Below, piece after piece: positions 1 through 9,800 of a stretch of 64,000 nucleotides of DNA. This DNA is from an uncultured Pseudomonadales bacterium (GTDB taxonomy: Bacteria; Pseudomonadota; Gammaproteobacteria; Pseudomonadales; Porticoccaceae). How positions within the stretch are numbered: position 1 is the stretch's first letter; each line of letters opens with the position of its first letter. Both the position numbers and the translations under genes were made by a program. The stretch spans positions 62,001 to 126,000 of the forward strand of contig CALSSA010000008.1 in assembly GCA_943788875.1 (NCBI GenBank). Direction: 5' to 3'. The notes under the pieces were generated by a model that was not told the origin of the DNA, searched no databases, and saw only the letters and a program-made list of their open reading frames with translations.

Positions 1-168
1 ATTTTATTATACTTTTGCCAGTGCCAGTCCGGTGCTTAAAACTCCAGTCTGACTTGACTAAAAAGCGCTGCTCTGACCAGCCTGCAACGACCCTTCTAAA
101 GGCACCAATTTTAGCACATAACAAGCCTGTTTTTCCCTCTTTTATTGCCGTCAAAACGCCTATATAGC

Positions 169-196
169 TTAAACCTGATAAAAAACTCGGTATACT
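169..196 (+). promoter_or_regulatory. candidate sigma70 promoter for mtaD operon
   Basis: TTAAAC at 169-174 and TATACT at 191-196 are separated by 16 bases and lie just upstream of the GGGGAG ribosome binding site of the first gene. The -10 is good and the -35 weak. The 168 bases before it hold no gene I can support. Confidence 0.35.
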
Positions 197-220
197 CCGA
201 AAGCGAACTGGGGAGTGATC

Positions 221-1540
221 ATGCAAGCCACAAAAATAGACTTATTAATCAACTGCAAATGGATAATTCCTGTGGTTCCCAACAACCAGATTCTGGAGAA
301 TTGCGCGCTGGCTATCAACGCTGAACGCATTGTTGGCATTTACCCCCAGGCGGAGGCGGCCAAGCGCTTTGATGCGCACAAAACAGAGCAGCTTAATGAT
401 CATGTGGTGATGCCCGGGCTGGTCAATGCCCATGGCCATACCGCCATGACGCTGTTGCGCGGCTATGCCGATGATCTGCCCCTGAGACCTTGGCTGGAGG
501 ATCATATCTGGCCTGCAGAAAGTCGCCATGTCAGTGAAGAGTTTGTTCGCGATGGCACTATGCTGGCAATGGCGGAGATGATTCATAGCGGTACTACGTG
601 CTTTGCCGATATGTATTTCTACCATGAAGCGATTGCGGAAGCGGTTCGCCAAGCAGGTATGCGCTGTCAGATTGGCTTTACTGTGCTGGACTTTGCCACC
701 GCCTATGGCCGCGATGCCGATGACTATATTCACAAGGGATTGGCACTTAATGACAAGTATGGCGAGCAGCCACTGCTGAAAATTGCCTGCGCGCCTCATG
801 CACCCTATTCAGTCTCCGACAGCGCCATGGGAAAAATTGCTCTCTACGCCAATGAACTGGATATGCCGATACATATTCATTGTCATGAGACTGCCAGCGA
901 AATCCAGGAGTCTCTGCAGCAATATAACTGCCGTCCATTGCAGCGCCTGCGTGATCTGGGACTACTGCTGCCCCAGACCCAACTTGTACACATGACCCAG
1001 GTCGATGATGCAGATATCAGCCTGCTGCAAGAGCACAACTGCCATGTCATTCACTGCCCTGAGTCCAATATGAAGCTGGCCAGTGGCCAGTGCCCGGTGA
1101 CCGATTTAATGGCCGCAGGAGTCAATGTGGCTATTGGTACAGATGGTGCCGCCAGCAATAATGATCTGGATCTATTCGGTGAACTAAAGACCGCTGCATT
1201 GCTGGCAAAACATGCGGCGCAGGACGCCAGCGCTCTGGATGCCCATGCCGCACTGCGCATGGCTACTATTAATGGTGCTGCGGCTCTGGGCTGGGACAGC
1301 GAGATAGGCAGTCTTGAGGCGGGCAAGTCGGCGGATATTATTGCTGTAAAAATGGATTCTATTGCCATGCAGCCGCTGTATAATCCCGCTTCTCAGCTGG
1401 TCTACTGCAATGCTGGCAGCCAGGTGTCTCACAGCTGGGTGGCAGGCAAGCCTCTGCTCAATGAGGGTCAGCTGCAAACATTGAACCAGCAGGGTCTGAT
1501 CCAGGCGGCCACAGACTGGCGTAACAAGATCGCAAACTGA
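221..1540 (+). CDS. mtaD: MtaD-type 5-methylthioadenosine/S-adenosylhomocysteine deaminase
   Basis: Amidohydrolase-superfamily (TRZ/ATZ) enzyme that deaminates methylthioadenosine or S-adenosylhomocysteine to the inosine forms, in the cytoplasm. Visible family motifs are the metal-binding NAHGHTAM near residue 69, HCHET in the middle and GTDGAASNN after it. The 439 residues match the family length. I chose the ATG at 221 over the GTG at 215 because GGGGAG sits 5 bases before it. It is followed by ubiG, mupP and yciK, the order known from Pseudomonas aeruginosa PA3170-PA3173. Substrate is assigned from this synteny; older databases call such proteins N-ethylammeline chlorohydrolase. Confidence 0.88.
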   Translation: MQATKIDLLINCKWIIPVVPNNQILENCALAINAERIVGIYPQAEAAKRFDAHKTEQLNDHVVMPGLVNAHGHTAMTLLRGYADDLPLRPWLEDHIWPAESRHVSEEFVRDGTMLAMAEMIHSGTTCFADMYFYHEAIAEAVRQAGMRCQIGFTVLDFATAYGRDADDYIHKGLALNDKYGEQPLLKIACAPHAPYSVSDSAMGKIALYANELDMPIHIHCHETASEIQESLQQYNCRPLQRLRDLGLLLPQTQLVHMTQVDDADISLLQEHNCHVIHCPESNMKLASGQCPVTDLMAAGVNVAIGTDGAASNNDLDLFGELKTAALLAKHAAQDASALDAHAALRMATINGAAALGWDSEIGSLEAGKSADIIAVKMDSIAMQPLYNPASQLVYCNAGSQVSHSWVAGKPLLNEGQLQTLNQQGLIQAATDWRNKIAN

Positions 1541-1559
1541 TCAGTATTGGAAACCTATA

Positions 1560-2270
1560 ATGTCAAAAACCCACAATGTTGACCCCCACGAAATTCGCAA
1601 GTTTGAAGAACTGGCTAGCCGCTGGTGGGACAGAAATAGCGAGTTTAAGCCCCTCCACGATATCAACCCATTGCGCGCCAACTGGATCGACAATCTGGCG
1701 CCAGTTGCCGAAAAGACTATTTTAGATGTTGGCTGTGGCGGCGGCATTCTGTGTGAAGCTCTAGCTCAACGTGGTGCGGTAGTCACCGGTATCGATATGG
1801 GTGATGCTCCATTGGCGGTGGGCAATCTGCATAAACTTGAGTCTGGCGTTGCAGTGAACTATGAAAAATCCACTGCAGAGGACTATGCCGAGAGCCATGC
1901 CGAGGCTTTTGATACTGTGACCTGCCTTGAGATGCTCGAGCATGTGCCCGACCCCAGTTCGGTAGTAGCGGCCTGTGCGGCTATGTGCAAACCTGGTGGC
2001 ACAGTGTTTTTCTCAACGATTAACCGCAATCCCAAGTCTTATCTGCTGGCAGTGATTGGTGTGGAATATGTTCTGCGCATGCTGCCCAAAGGCACCCATG
2101 AATACAGCAAATTTATTCGTCCTTCGGAACTGGGCCAATGGATTCGCGAGGCGGGGCTGGAAATCGATCAGATGACCGGCCTGCTCTACAACCCCATTAC
2201 CAAGACCTACAAGCTGGATGAGCGGGATGTGGACGTTAACTATATGATCTGTGCGCGCAAGCCATGCTAG
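1560..2270 (+). CDS. ubiG: UbiG, ubiquinone biosynthesis O-methyltransferase
   Basis: SAM-dependent methyltransferase carrying out both O-methylations of the ubiquinone ring. The SAM-binding motif [11 protein letters not shown] lies near residue 59 and [11 protein letters not shown] near 122, both typical of UbiG. Length 236 residues is normal. It starts 19 bases after mtaD and its last 7 bases overlap the start of the phosphatase gene, so the two are translationally coupled. Confidence 0.95.
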   Translation: MSKTHNVDPHEIRKFEELASRWWDRNSEFKPLHDINPLRANWIDNLAPVAEKTILDVGCGGGILCEALAQRGAVVTGIDMGDAPLAVGNLHKLESGVAVNYEKSTAEDYAESHAEAFDTVTCLEMLEHVPDPSSVVAACAAMCKPGGTVFFSTINRNPKSYLLAVIGVEYVLRMLPKGTHEYSKFIRPSELGQWIREAGLEIDQMTGLLYNPITKTYKLDERDVDVNYMICARKPC

Positions 2271-2920
2271 ATTTTAAGGCTCTGCTATTTGATCTTGATG
2301 GTACTCTGCTGGACACCGCGCCAGACTTTGTGACTGCCTTAAACAAACAGCTCGACCTCCATGGCCGCGAACCATTACCGGACTCTGCGGTTCGCACCAG
2401 TGTGACTAATGGCTCTATAGGGTTGATCGAAACTGGCTTTGGCCTGAGCCCTGAAGATCAGGAGTTTGAGGCTCTGCGAGCTGAGTTTCTCGAGCTGTAC
2501 TTTGCCAACCTTGCCGAAAAAACCGTGCTGTTTGATGGTCTTTCTGAGGTGCTGGAGCAATGCTCTGCGCAAGATATTCCCTGGGGCATTGTTACCAACA
2601 AGCCCTCGCGCTACACCGACGCGGTGCTGCAGCAATTGCCGCTAACCGGGGCAGCTACCGTGATCTGCCCCGACCATGTCGCCCAGGCCAAACCCCATCC
2701 GGAACCTATGTTTCTGGCCAGCAAAGAAATTGGTGTCGCGCCTGCGGACTGCCTCTATGTGGGCGACCATATTCGCGATATAGATGCCGGACGGGCCGCT
2801 GGAATGCGCACCATCGCCGCAGCCTGGGGCTATATTGAAGCGGGTCAGGATATTCATCAATGGAATGCAGATTGGGTTATTGAACAGTCTCAGCAACTCC
2901 ATTCATTACTGTTTAAATAA
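2264..2920 (+). CDS. mupP: HAD phosphatase, MupP/Gph type
   Basis: HAD-superfamily phosphatase. The nucleophile motif [10 protein letters not shown] holds the catalytic aspartates (D10, D12). VTNKP (motif II/III region) and [11 protein letters not shown] (motif IV) are present. Family members are annotated as phosphoglycolate phosphatase (Gph). The position between ubiG and the yciK-like SDR is that of Pseudomonas MupP, the N-acetylmuramate-6-phosphate phosphatase of cell-wall recycling, so I favour MupP. The sequence alone does not separate the two activities. Confidence 0.82.
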   Translation: MLDFKALLFDLDGTLLDTAPDFVTALNKQLDLHGREPLPDSAVRTSVTNGSIGLIETGFGLSPEDQEFEALRAEFLELYFANLAEKTVLFDGLSEVLEQCSAQDIPWGIVTNKPSRYTDAVLQQLPLTGAATVICPDHVAQAKPHPEPMFLASKEIGVAPADCLYVGDHIRDIDAGRAAGMRTIAAAWGYIEAGQDIHQWNADWVIEQSQQLHSLLFK

Positions 2921-2928
2921 AGGACAAT

Positions 2929-3696
2929 ATGTTGCTGTCAGCAGAACAAATCATTCACTACACCGCACCAGACAATCATTTACAAGACCGGGTTATTTTA
3001 ATTACCGGTGCTGGTGATGGTATCGGCAAAGCGGCGGCACTAGCCTGCGCCAAGGCCGGGGCCATAGTGATACTGGCTGGGCGCACGGTGGCTAAGCTAG
3101 AGCAGGTTTATGATCAGATTTTGGCGCTGAAGGCTTCGGAACCAGTGATCTATCCGATTGATTTGGAAGGTGCCAGTCAGGACGATTACGAGCACTTGGC
3201 AGTGGCTCTGGACGAGCAGTTTGGACGCCTGGACGGCCTGCTGCTAAATGCCGGTGTTCTCGGCCAGCGCACACCATTAAACAACTATCGTCAGGACGTT
3301 TGGGACAAGGTGTTGAAGGTGAATGTCAGCGCCCAATTTCAAATGACCCAGGCGCTGATGCCTGTGCTGGAAAAGTCTGCCGATGGGTCGGTGATCTTTA
3401 CTACCTCCGGTGTTGGCAAAGTGGGTCGTGCCTTCTGGGGCGCCTATGCTATCTCTAAGTTTGCCGTCGAGGGCATGGTGCAGACCTGGGCTGCGGAGCT
3501 CGAGGGTCTGGGCAATGTGCGGGTCAATGCAATTAACCCCGGAGCTACGCGAACCAATATGCGCGCCCAGGCTTATCCGGCAGAAAACCCCAACAGCCTG
3601 AAGAGCGCTGAAGAGATTATGCCTGCCTATTTGTTCCTTCTGGGAGCGGACAGCTCTGAGGTTAACGGGCAGTCGATCAATGCCCAGAATCGCTGA
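2929..3696 (+). CDS. yciK: YciK-family short-chain dehydrogenase/reductase
   Basis: Classical SDR of 255 residues with the cofactor motif TGAGDGIGKA near residue 27, NAGVLG in the middle and the catalytic YAISK. Substrate unknown. It follows mupP by 8 bases and closes the operon. Its TGA stop (3694-3696) abuts the stop of the convergent rluB gene with no space between. Confidence 0.85.
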   Translation: MLLSAEQIIHYTAPDNHLQDRVILITGAGDGIGKAAALACAKAGAIVILAGRTVAKLEQVYDQILALKASEPVIYPIDLEGASQDDYEHLAVALDEQFGRLDGLLLNAGVLGQRTPLNNYRQDVWDKVLKVNVSAQFQMTQALMPVLEKSADGSVIFTTSGVGKVGRAFWGAYAISKFAVEGMVQTWAAELEGLGNVRVNAINPGATRTNMRAQAYPAENPNSLKSAEEIMPAYLFLLGADSSEVNGQSINAQNR

Positions 3697-4536
3697 CTAG
3701 CGCTTGCTGGTATCACCCCGTGCGCGCAGCTTCTTCTCTTTGCGCTCGCGGATATCTTTGTAGACCATTTTTTCACTAAATCTTGGTGGCTTAAGTGCCA
3801 CAGCCCGGAACAGGGAAATCACCTGCTTGGGATCCAGCTCGATATATTCAGAGCGGCGCACAATGGAGGGCAGTTCAATCGGCCCATAGCTGATGCGCTT
3901 GAGGCGATTCACTTCCACATCCTGGGATTCCCAAAGACGGCGTACTTCTCTGGTGCGCCCTTCCGCCAGAATCACTCTAAACCAGCGATTGCTGCCGCCC
4001 CGTTCTTCTGGGCTTCGTGCATGCTGGGCTTTGACGGTTTGGAATTTGGCAATGCCATCCTCAAGAATCACACCATCAGTCAGGCGCTTGATCATAGCTT
4101 CGTCCACTTCCCCATGAATCCGCGCCATATATTCGCGCTTCACTTCATAGGAGGGGTGCATCAGGCGATTAGCCAGCTCACCATGATTGGTAAACAGCAA
4201 CAACCCACTGGTATTAATATCCAAGCGGCCAATAGCAATCCAGCGGCCACGGTTTAAACGCGGCAGCTTATCAAATACTGTGGGCCTCCCATCCGGGTCT
4301 GCGGTAGTGCTGACTTCGCCTTCGGGCTTGCTGTACATCAGTACTCTGGGGCTGTCATCGGTAACAATTTTAATTGGCCGTCCATCGACCATAATGCGGT
4401 CGGTAGCTTCCGCGCGGTCACCCAACTTTGCAACAGAGCCATTGACTGACACACGGCCAGCAGATATCCACTTTTCGAGTTCGCGACGCGAACCCAAGCC
4501 GGCGGTGGCCAGGACTTTTTGTAATTTTTCACTCAT
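3697..4536 (-). CDS. rluB: RluB, 23S rRNA pseudouridine(2605) synthase
   Basis: RsuA/RluB-family pseudouridine synthase. An N-terminal S4 RNA-binding domain (KVLATAGLGSRRELEKWI) is followed by the catalytic domain with GRLDINTSGLLLFTN and its catalytic aspartate. The C-terminus is rich in lysine and arginine. I start at 4536, where the S4 domain begins; this overlaps the scpB stop by 8 bases. A longer frame to 4599 would lie inside scpB. The scpA-scpB-rluB order supports RluB over its paralogues. Confidence 0.9.
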   Translation of the reverse strand: MSEKLQKVLATAGLGSRRELEKWISAGRVSVNGSVAKLGDRAEATDRIMVDGRPIKIVTDDSPRVLMYSKPEGEVSTTADPDGRPTVFDKLPRLNRGRWIAIGRLDINTSGLLLFTNHGELANRLMHPSYEVKREYMARIHGEVDEAMIKRLTDGVILEDGIAKFQTVKAQHARSPEERGGSNRWFRVILAEGRTREVRRLWESQDVEVNRLKRISYGPIELPSIVRRSEYIELDPKQVISLFRAVALKPPRFSEKMVYKDIRERKEKKLRARGDTSKR

Positions 4537-5248
4537 TGATTGGGGTACTGCTCTGCTCGTCTGGCTGGTAGCTTTCATCTTGGTCAAGCTGCGGCTCAAC
4601 CCCGTCTTCCTGCTGATTTAATGCGAAATCTGTGCTGGTTTGTTCATCATTGGCCGCTGTTGTCGCGGCGGGAATCACACCGGGATCAGCCAGGCTCAGT
4701 TCTAGGGCAGGATCCAGTTCGGCAAGGTCTTTAATCTCACCCAGTGCCGGCAAATGCTCCAGACTCTTGAGATTGAAGTAGTCGAGAAACTGCTTAGTGG
4801 TCGCATACAGTGCTGGTTTGCCCGGCACATCGCGATAACCCACGACACGCACCCAATCGCGTTCTTGCAGGGTTTTAATAATATCGGAACTCACAGCCAC
4901 ACCGCGCACCAGTTCAATATCACCGCGAGTTAATGGCTGGCGATAGGCGATCAGGGACAAGGTCTCAAGCATGGCTCTGGAGTAGCGCTTGGGCTTCTCT
5001 TCCCACAGTCGATTGACCCAGGGAGCCAGTTCCTGACGCACCTGAAACCGGTAGCCGCTGGCAACCTGTTTAAGCTCAAAACCGCGTTCGCGACAGTCAC
5101 TTTCAATTTCTTCCAGCGCTGCTTTGATCTGGTCACGAGGCGGACGCTCGTCTTCATCGAACAGACTTTCCAGTCGAGAAATATCTAGTGGCTTGCCGGC
5201 CGCTAATAGCGCGCCTTCTATAATTTTTCTGATCGTATCTGGGTTCAT
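4529..5248 (-). CDS. scpB: ScpB, segregation and condensation protein B
   Basis: Winged-helix kite subunit of the SMC-ScpAB condensin. The core signature ETLSLIAYRQPLTRGDIE and RDVPGKPALYATTKQFLDYF are diagnostic. The last 60 or so residues are an acidic, glutamine-rich tail, common in this family. The start overlaps the scpA stop by 4 bases (ATGA). Its SMC partner is encoded at 28.3-31.8 kb in this window. Confidence 0.93.
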   Translation of the reverse strand: MNPDTIRKIIEGALLAAGKPLDISRLESLFDEDERPPRDQIKAALEEIESDCRERGFELKQVASGYRFQVRQELAPWVNRLWEEKPKRYSRAMLETLSLIAYRQPLTRGDIELVRGVAVSSDIIKTLQERDWVRVVGYRDVPGKPALYATTKQFLDYFNLKSLEHLPALGEIKDLAELDPALELSLADPGVIPAATTAANDEQTSTDFALNQQEDGVEPQLDQDESYQPDEQSSTPINE

Positions 5249-6135
5249 GATGTTCTTGCTTTTACGTGTATTGGACCAAAAGATTCGCTCTGCACAATCT
5301 CTACTAATGACTCTTTAATTAATTCCATAATCGCCAGAAATGTCACCACCACACCCAGACGACCCTCAGCTTCTTTAAACAGGCTGACAAAGGGCACAAA
5401 CTGCTGACCATGGAGATTCTCTAATACCAGTGACATACGCTCGCGGGTGGACAGCTTTTCTAGCTCAATCTGGTGGCTCTCAAACATCTCTGCCCGGCGC
5501 AGCACTTCGCCTAGTGCAGTGAGCAGTTCGCGCATCTCCACTTCCGGGTGGGGACGGGCCTGCTCACGGTCGGGCGCTTCGGCTCTGGCCTGGTGAATAT
5601 CGCGGCCCAAGCGCGGTATCTCGTCCATATCTTCGGCGGCGGTTTTAAAACGCTCGTACTCTTGCAGCCGGCGAATTAGCTCTGCGCGAGGGTCGCCTTC
5701 CTCCTCTTCATCCATCGCCTGTCGCGGCAGCAACATACGGGATTTGATCTCGGCCAACATAGCGGCCATCACTAGATATTCTGCGGCCAATTCCAGCTGA
5801 ATAGCCGTCATCAGATCAATATAACCCATATATTGACGAGTAATCTCAGCCACATTAATTTCGAGAATATCGAGGTTTTGACGACGAATAAGGTACAGCA
5901 GAAGATCCAGCGGCCCTTCAAAGGCCTCAAGTATTACCTCCAGAGCGTCCGGCGGGATATACAGATCTTTGGGCAGTACGGTAATTTCTTTACCCTGCAC
6001 CACAGCAAAGGGCATTTCCTCTTGCTGGTGGCCAGGCATGGCCGCTTTGGGGGTTTTGGCAATGGTTGCAGCGCTGTCAGATGCAGGCTGTAAATCATCG
6101 ATTGAGGTTGCTTCGCTAGACACTTGATATCCCAT
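5245..6135 (-). CDS. scpA: ScpA, segregation and condensation protein A (kleisin)
   Basis: Kleisin subunit bridging the SMC heads. After a poorly conserved N-terminal extension of about 75 residues comes the ScpA motif FEGPLDLLLYLIRRQNLDI. It is followed by YLVMAAMLAEIKSRMLLP and a C-terminal winged-helix region. First gene of a tight operon scpA-scpB-rluB. The YciO-type gene lies upstream with 53 bases between. Confidence 0.93.
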   Translation of the reverse strand: MGYQVSSEATSIDDLQPASDSAATIAKTPKAAMPGHQQEEMPFAVVQGKEITVLPKDLYIPPDALEVILEAFEGPLDLLLYLIRRQNLDILEINVAEITRQYMGYIDLMTAIQLELAAEYLVMAAMLAEIKSRMLLPRQAMDEEEEGDPRAELIRRLQEYERFKTAAEDMDEIPRLGRDIHQARAEAPDREQARPHPEVEMRELLTALGEVLRRAEMFESHQIELEKLSTRERMSLVLENLHGQQFVPFVSLFKEAEGRLGVVVTFLAIMELIKESLVEIVQSESFGPIHVKARTS

Positions 6136-6188
6136 CAGTATTCAAGCGCTGATTATAACCACAATACAGCTATTGAACATCATCAATA

Positions 6189-6806
6189 TCAGATAACTGA
6201 AAAATCACCCATGCCCTGGCGCATCAACTCTGGCTGGTCGCCCGTCATGTCCACCACTGTGGTGGGCTCTAGCCCGCAGTAACCGCCATCGATAATAGCG
6301 TCGACATGGGCTTCAAGGGTCTGGCGAATATCATAGGGGTCGGTCAATGGATATTCGTCCCCGGGCATAATCAGAGTAACTGACATCATTGGCTCACCCA
6401 GCTCTGCAAGCAGAGCCTGGGCTATCGGGCTGTCTGGAACACGTATGCCAACTGTCTTGCGCTTGGGGTGCATCAGGCGCCTGGGGACCTCCGATGAAGC
6501 TGGCAATATAAAAGTAAACGGCCCTGGGGTCTGGGCTTTAAGAATACGGAAATCACTATTATCTACTTTGGCATAGTTGGCCAGTTCAGACAGGTCCCGA
6601 CACAGCAGAGTGAAGTTATGATTTTTGTCGACCCGGCGAATATTACGCACCCGTTCAAGGGCCTGCTTGTCGCCGATATGACAGCCAATGGCATAGACCG
6701 AATCTGTGGGGTACACAATCACACCACCGCGGCGAACAATTTCTGCCGCCTGGGCAATTAATCGATGCTGAGGATTATCTGGATGAATAGAAAAATACTG
6801 ACTCAT
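6189..6806 (-). CDS. yciO: YciO-type Sua5/YrdC family protein
   Basis: YrdC-fold protein of 205 residues. GGVIVYPTDSVYAIGC near residue 28, FTLLCRDLSELA and KRKTVGIRVPD are the conserved blocks. The family includes TsaC/Sua5, which make threonylcarbamoyl-AMP for tRNA t6A, but PTDSVYAIGC and the short form fit the YciO branch. YciO's in vivo role is not settled. Not adjacent to tsaD, which is at 44.9 kb. Confidence 0.82.
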   Translation of the reverse strand: MSQYFSIHPDNPQHRLIAQAAEIVRRGGVIVYPTDSVYAIGCHIGDKQALERVRNIRRVDKNHNFTLLCRDLSELANYAKVDNSDFRILKAQTPGPFTFILPASSEVPRRLMHPKRKTVGIRVPDSPIAQALLAELGEPMMSVTLIMPGDEYPLTDPYDIRQTLEAHVDAIIDGGYCGLEPTTVVDMTGDQPELMRQGMGDFSVI

Positions 6807-6878
6807 GCTAGTCTATCTGCTCTGTTAATACGCGGGTTGCTAGATTACTCGGCGCGCATTATCACACAGCTTGGCTGT

Positions 6879-9800
6879 TTAATGGGATGGGCTTGTTTCA
6901 GTATTACTCAGGAATTGCTGCTCGAACTGCTCAGCGGGCTGTGGCTTAGCAACCAGGTACCCCTGAAAGCTACTACAGCCGAGACTTTTTAATATGGTTC
7001 TCTGCCCTTCTGTCTCTACGCCCTCTGCCACCGTGTGCATATTCAGAGTTTGAGCGAGGGCTATAATGCCAGAGACAATGGCGCTATCACTGGGGTCAGA
7101 TTCAATATCCTGTACAAACGAACGATCAATCTTCAGCACATCCACAGGCAGGCGTTTTAGATAGTTAAGCGATGAATAGCCGCTGCCAAAGTCATCAATG
7201 GCCACTGAGATGCCCAGCTGTTTGATTTTTGCCAGTTCGCTGCTCATCAGCTCAGGATGATTCATCAGGGTGCTCTCAGTGATCTCCAGCTCTAGTACAT
7301 TTTTTGGCAGCTGGTGTCTGTTCATTAAATCGCGCAGCTGAGTATGCAGGTTCTCTGCCATCAGGTCCTTAACCGACAGGTTTAATGCCAGAGTCAGCTG
7401 GTAGTCTTTGCCCAGCCAAGTTCTAAGCTGCCGTGCGCCCTCTTCTAATACCCAGTCGCTCAATTTGTTGATCAAGCCGCTCTCTTCGGCGAGAGGAATA
7501 AACACATTGGGCGCAATAATGCCCTCTTGGGGATGTTCCCAGCGCACCAGAGCTTCGGCACCAATCAACTTGCCAGTGGCAAAATCGACTTTCGGCTGAT
7601 AGAACAGCCGCAACTCATCTTTCTCAATGGCTTGACGCAGTTCTCTCTCCATTTCCAACCGCTCGGCAATCTTCGCCTCCATGCCTGTTTGGTAGAAGCA
7701 GTAATCATTGCGCTTTTCCTTGGCTTTAAACATGGCGGAGTCAGCATGCTTGATCAGATCGGTTACATCGCCGCCATTATCCGGAAATATGGAGATGCCG
7801 ATACTCGTGGTAACAAACATTTTCTTGCGCATAAAGACAAAGGGCTGGCTTAGGGATTCGCAGATTTTCTCGGCCACCTTGCCTGCAGTTTCGGAGCCCT
7901 TGATCTTTTCCAGCACTATGGTGAACTCATCGCCACCAAGGCGGGCAATAAAGTCCTGATCGCGCACACAGTTGCGAATGCGATCTGCAACTGCCTTTAA
8001 CAGCAGGTCACCCACGTTATGGCCCATGGTGTCATTGATCATTTTAAAGCGATCCAAATCGAGAAACAGAATGGCAAACTTGTAGTTCTCGGTGGCGGCC
8101 TGCTCTACTACTAAAGGCAGGTGCTTCATCAAATTAACCCGATTGGGCAGGTTGGTGAGAGGGTCATGATAGGCCAATCGCTTAACATGTTTCTCTGCTT
8201 TGTTTGCTTTGATTAGCCGAGCGACGCGCTGCCTCATTACCGAGAAATTAATCGGCTTAGAAATATAATCTGTGGCCCCAGAGGCAAAGGCTCTGACTAT
8301 GGACTCTTCATCTTCAAGCCCGGTGATCATCAATACAGGTATATCTGCGCCATGGGGAATATCACGAATAGACTGACAGGCATCGAAACCATCCATTTCC
8401 GGCATAACTGCGTCCATCAAAATAAGGTCTGGCATGCGGCGCTGACATATTTCAATCGCCTGCATACCATTGGCGGCCTCTTCCAATTCGTAATCCTCAC
8501 GCAAGAAGGCATTCACCAACAGCAACCGGATAGAGCGATCGTCGTCCACAACCAAGATTCTGTAATTCTGTTCTTTAACATTAACGGTGCCATTGTCGAT
8601 CTCGCCGAGCAGAGGTATCTCTTGCTTGAGATCAACAGACAGTACATGGAAGGCAGCGGCAATATCTTTGGCATAGCTGGCCGCATTCTCAATATTATTT
8701 AGAGCTGCTCGATCTTCCAGTTCTTTACTGTGCTTGACCAAATTGAAGGCGCCAAAGTTGGAGGCACTGCCTTTAATAGTGTGGGCGATCTGTCTAACCT
8801 GGGTGATATCAGCCCCGGCAATCGCCTTATCCAAATTTTCCAGATAAATCAGCATGTCCTCTTTAAAAGCTTCGATTAAAGAACCCACCGCATCACCTAC
8901 CGCATCTTTAAGGGTGTCCATAACCTTGAGGTCATAGCTAAGGGGTGACTCTGAACCCTGCGCGGCGTAGGTATTATCTGCAGCCCCTAAGGCGCCATTA
9001 TTGGAAACCTTGTGGTCGTCTCCAGCAGCGACATAATTGGCTTTGGGCTCAGCGGCACGCAACACTTCAGTACCTGAAAAATGGGCCCATTTCTCAAGCT
9101 GTTCTCGCAACCTGGCCAGGCTTAACGGTTTAGGCAAAAAGTCATTCATACCCACTTCTCGACAATGGTCCGCCTCAGCGGCAGAATTATTGGCCGTCAT
9201 CGCAATAATTGGCAAACTACCCGCAGCTTCGCCTTCATAAACACGCACCTGTTTAGTGGCGTCATAACCACTCATCACCGGCATGTTGCAATCCATTAGG
9301 ACCATATCAAAATTGCCACGCAGAACAGCCTCAACACCTTCGCGACCATTGTGAGCGACCTCGGAATAACAACCAAGTTTATCTAACATAGCCACGGCCA
9401 CCTGCTGATTGGCTCTGTTGTCGTCAACCACCAATACTCTGCAGGGGCTATCGGGGCGAATATCAAATATGGGTTTCGCTAAGACCGGCGGTTTATCCTG
9501 CGCAATAAAATGACTGCCCAGTAGCTGTAAAAAGGAATCTGATTTTAGTGGCTTATTTAAGCTAGGCAGAGACTCTGCACCCACATCAGGGTCGGCGACC
9601 CAAGGGTTAGACAAAATTACTGTTAGCTGATTGGTGAAGTTGGGTTCCTCAGAGATGATTCTAATAAAGTCAGCGAGGCGAATGTCAACCATATCTTCAT
9701 CAATAATCAGTACATCAACAGAGTGATCGGCATCGGCTTCACGAACCACCCTGAAGGCATCAAGGCCAGACTTGGCGAGCATCGCTTCAACCCCCAGATC

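Noticed and set aside
1..168. Partial gene at the left edge
   Set aside because: No frame with recognisable protein sequence on either strand.
6807..6878. Terminator hairpin ACAGC-TTG-GCTGT after the hybrid kinase gene
   Set aside because: The stem is short and the T-run is missing on the minus strand, the direction needed.
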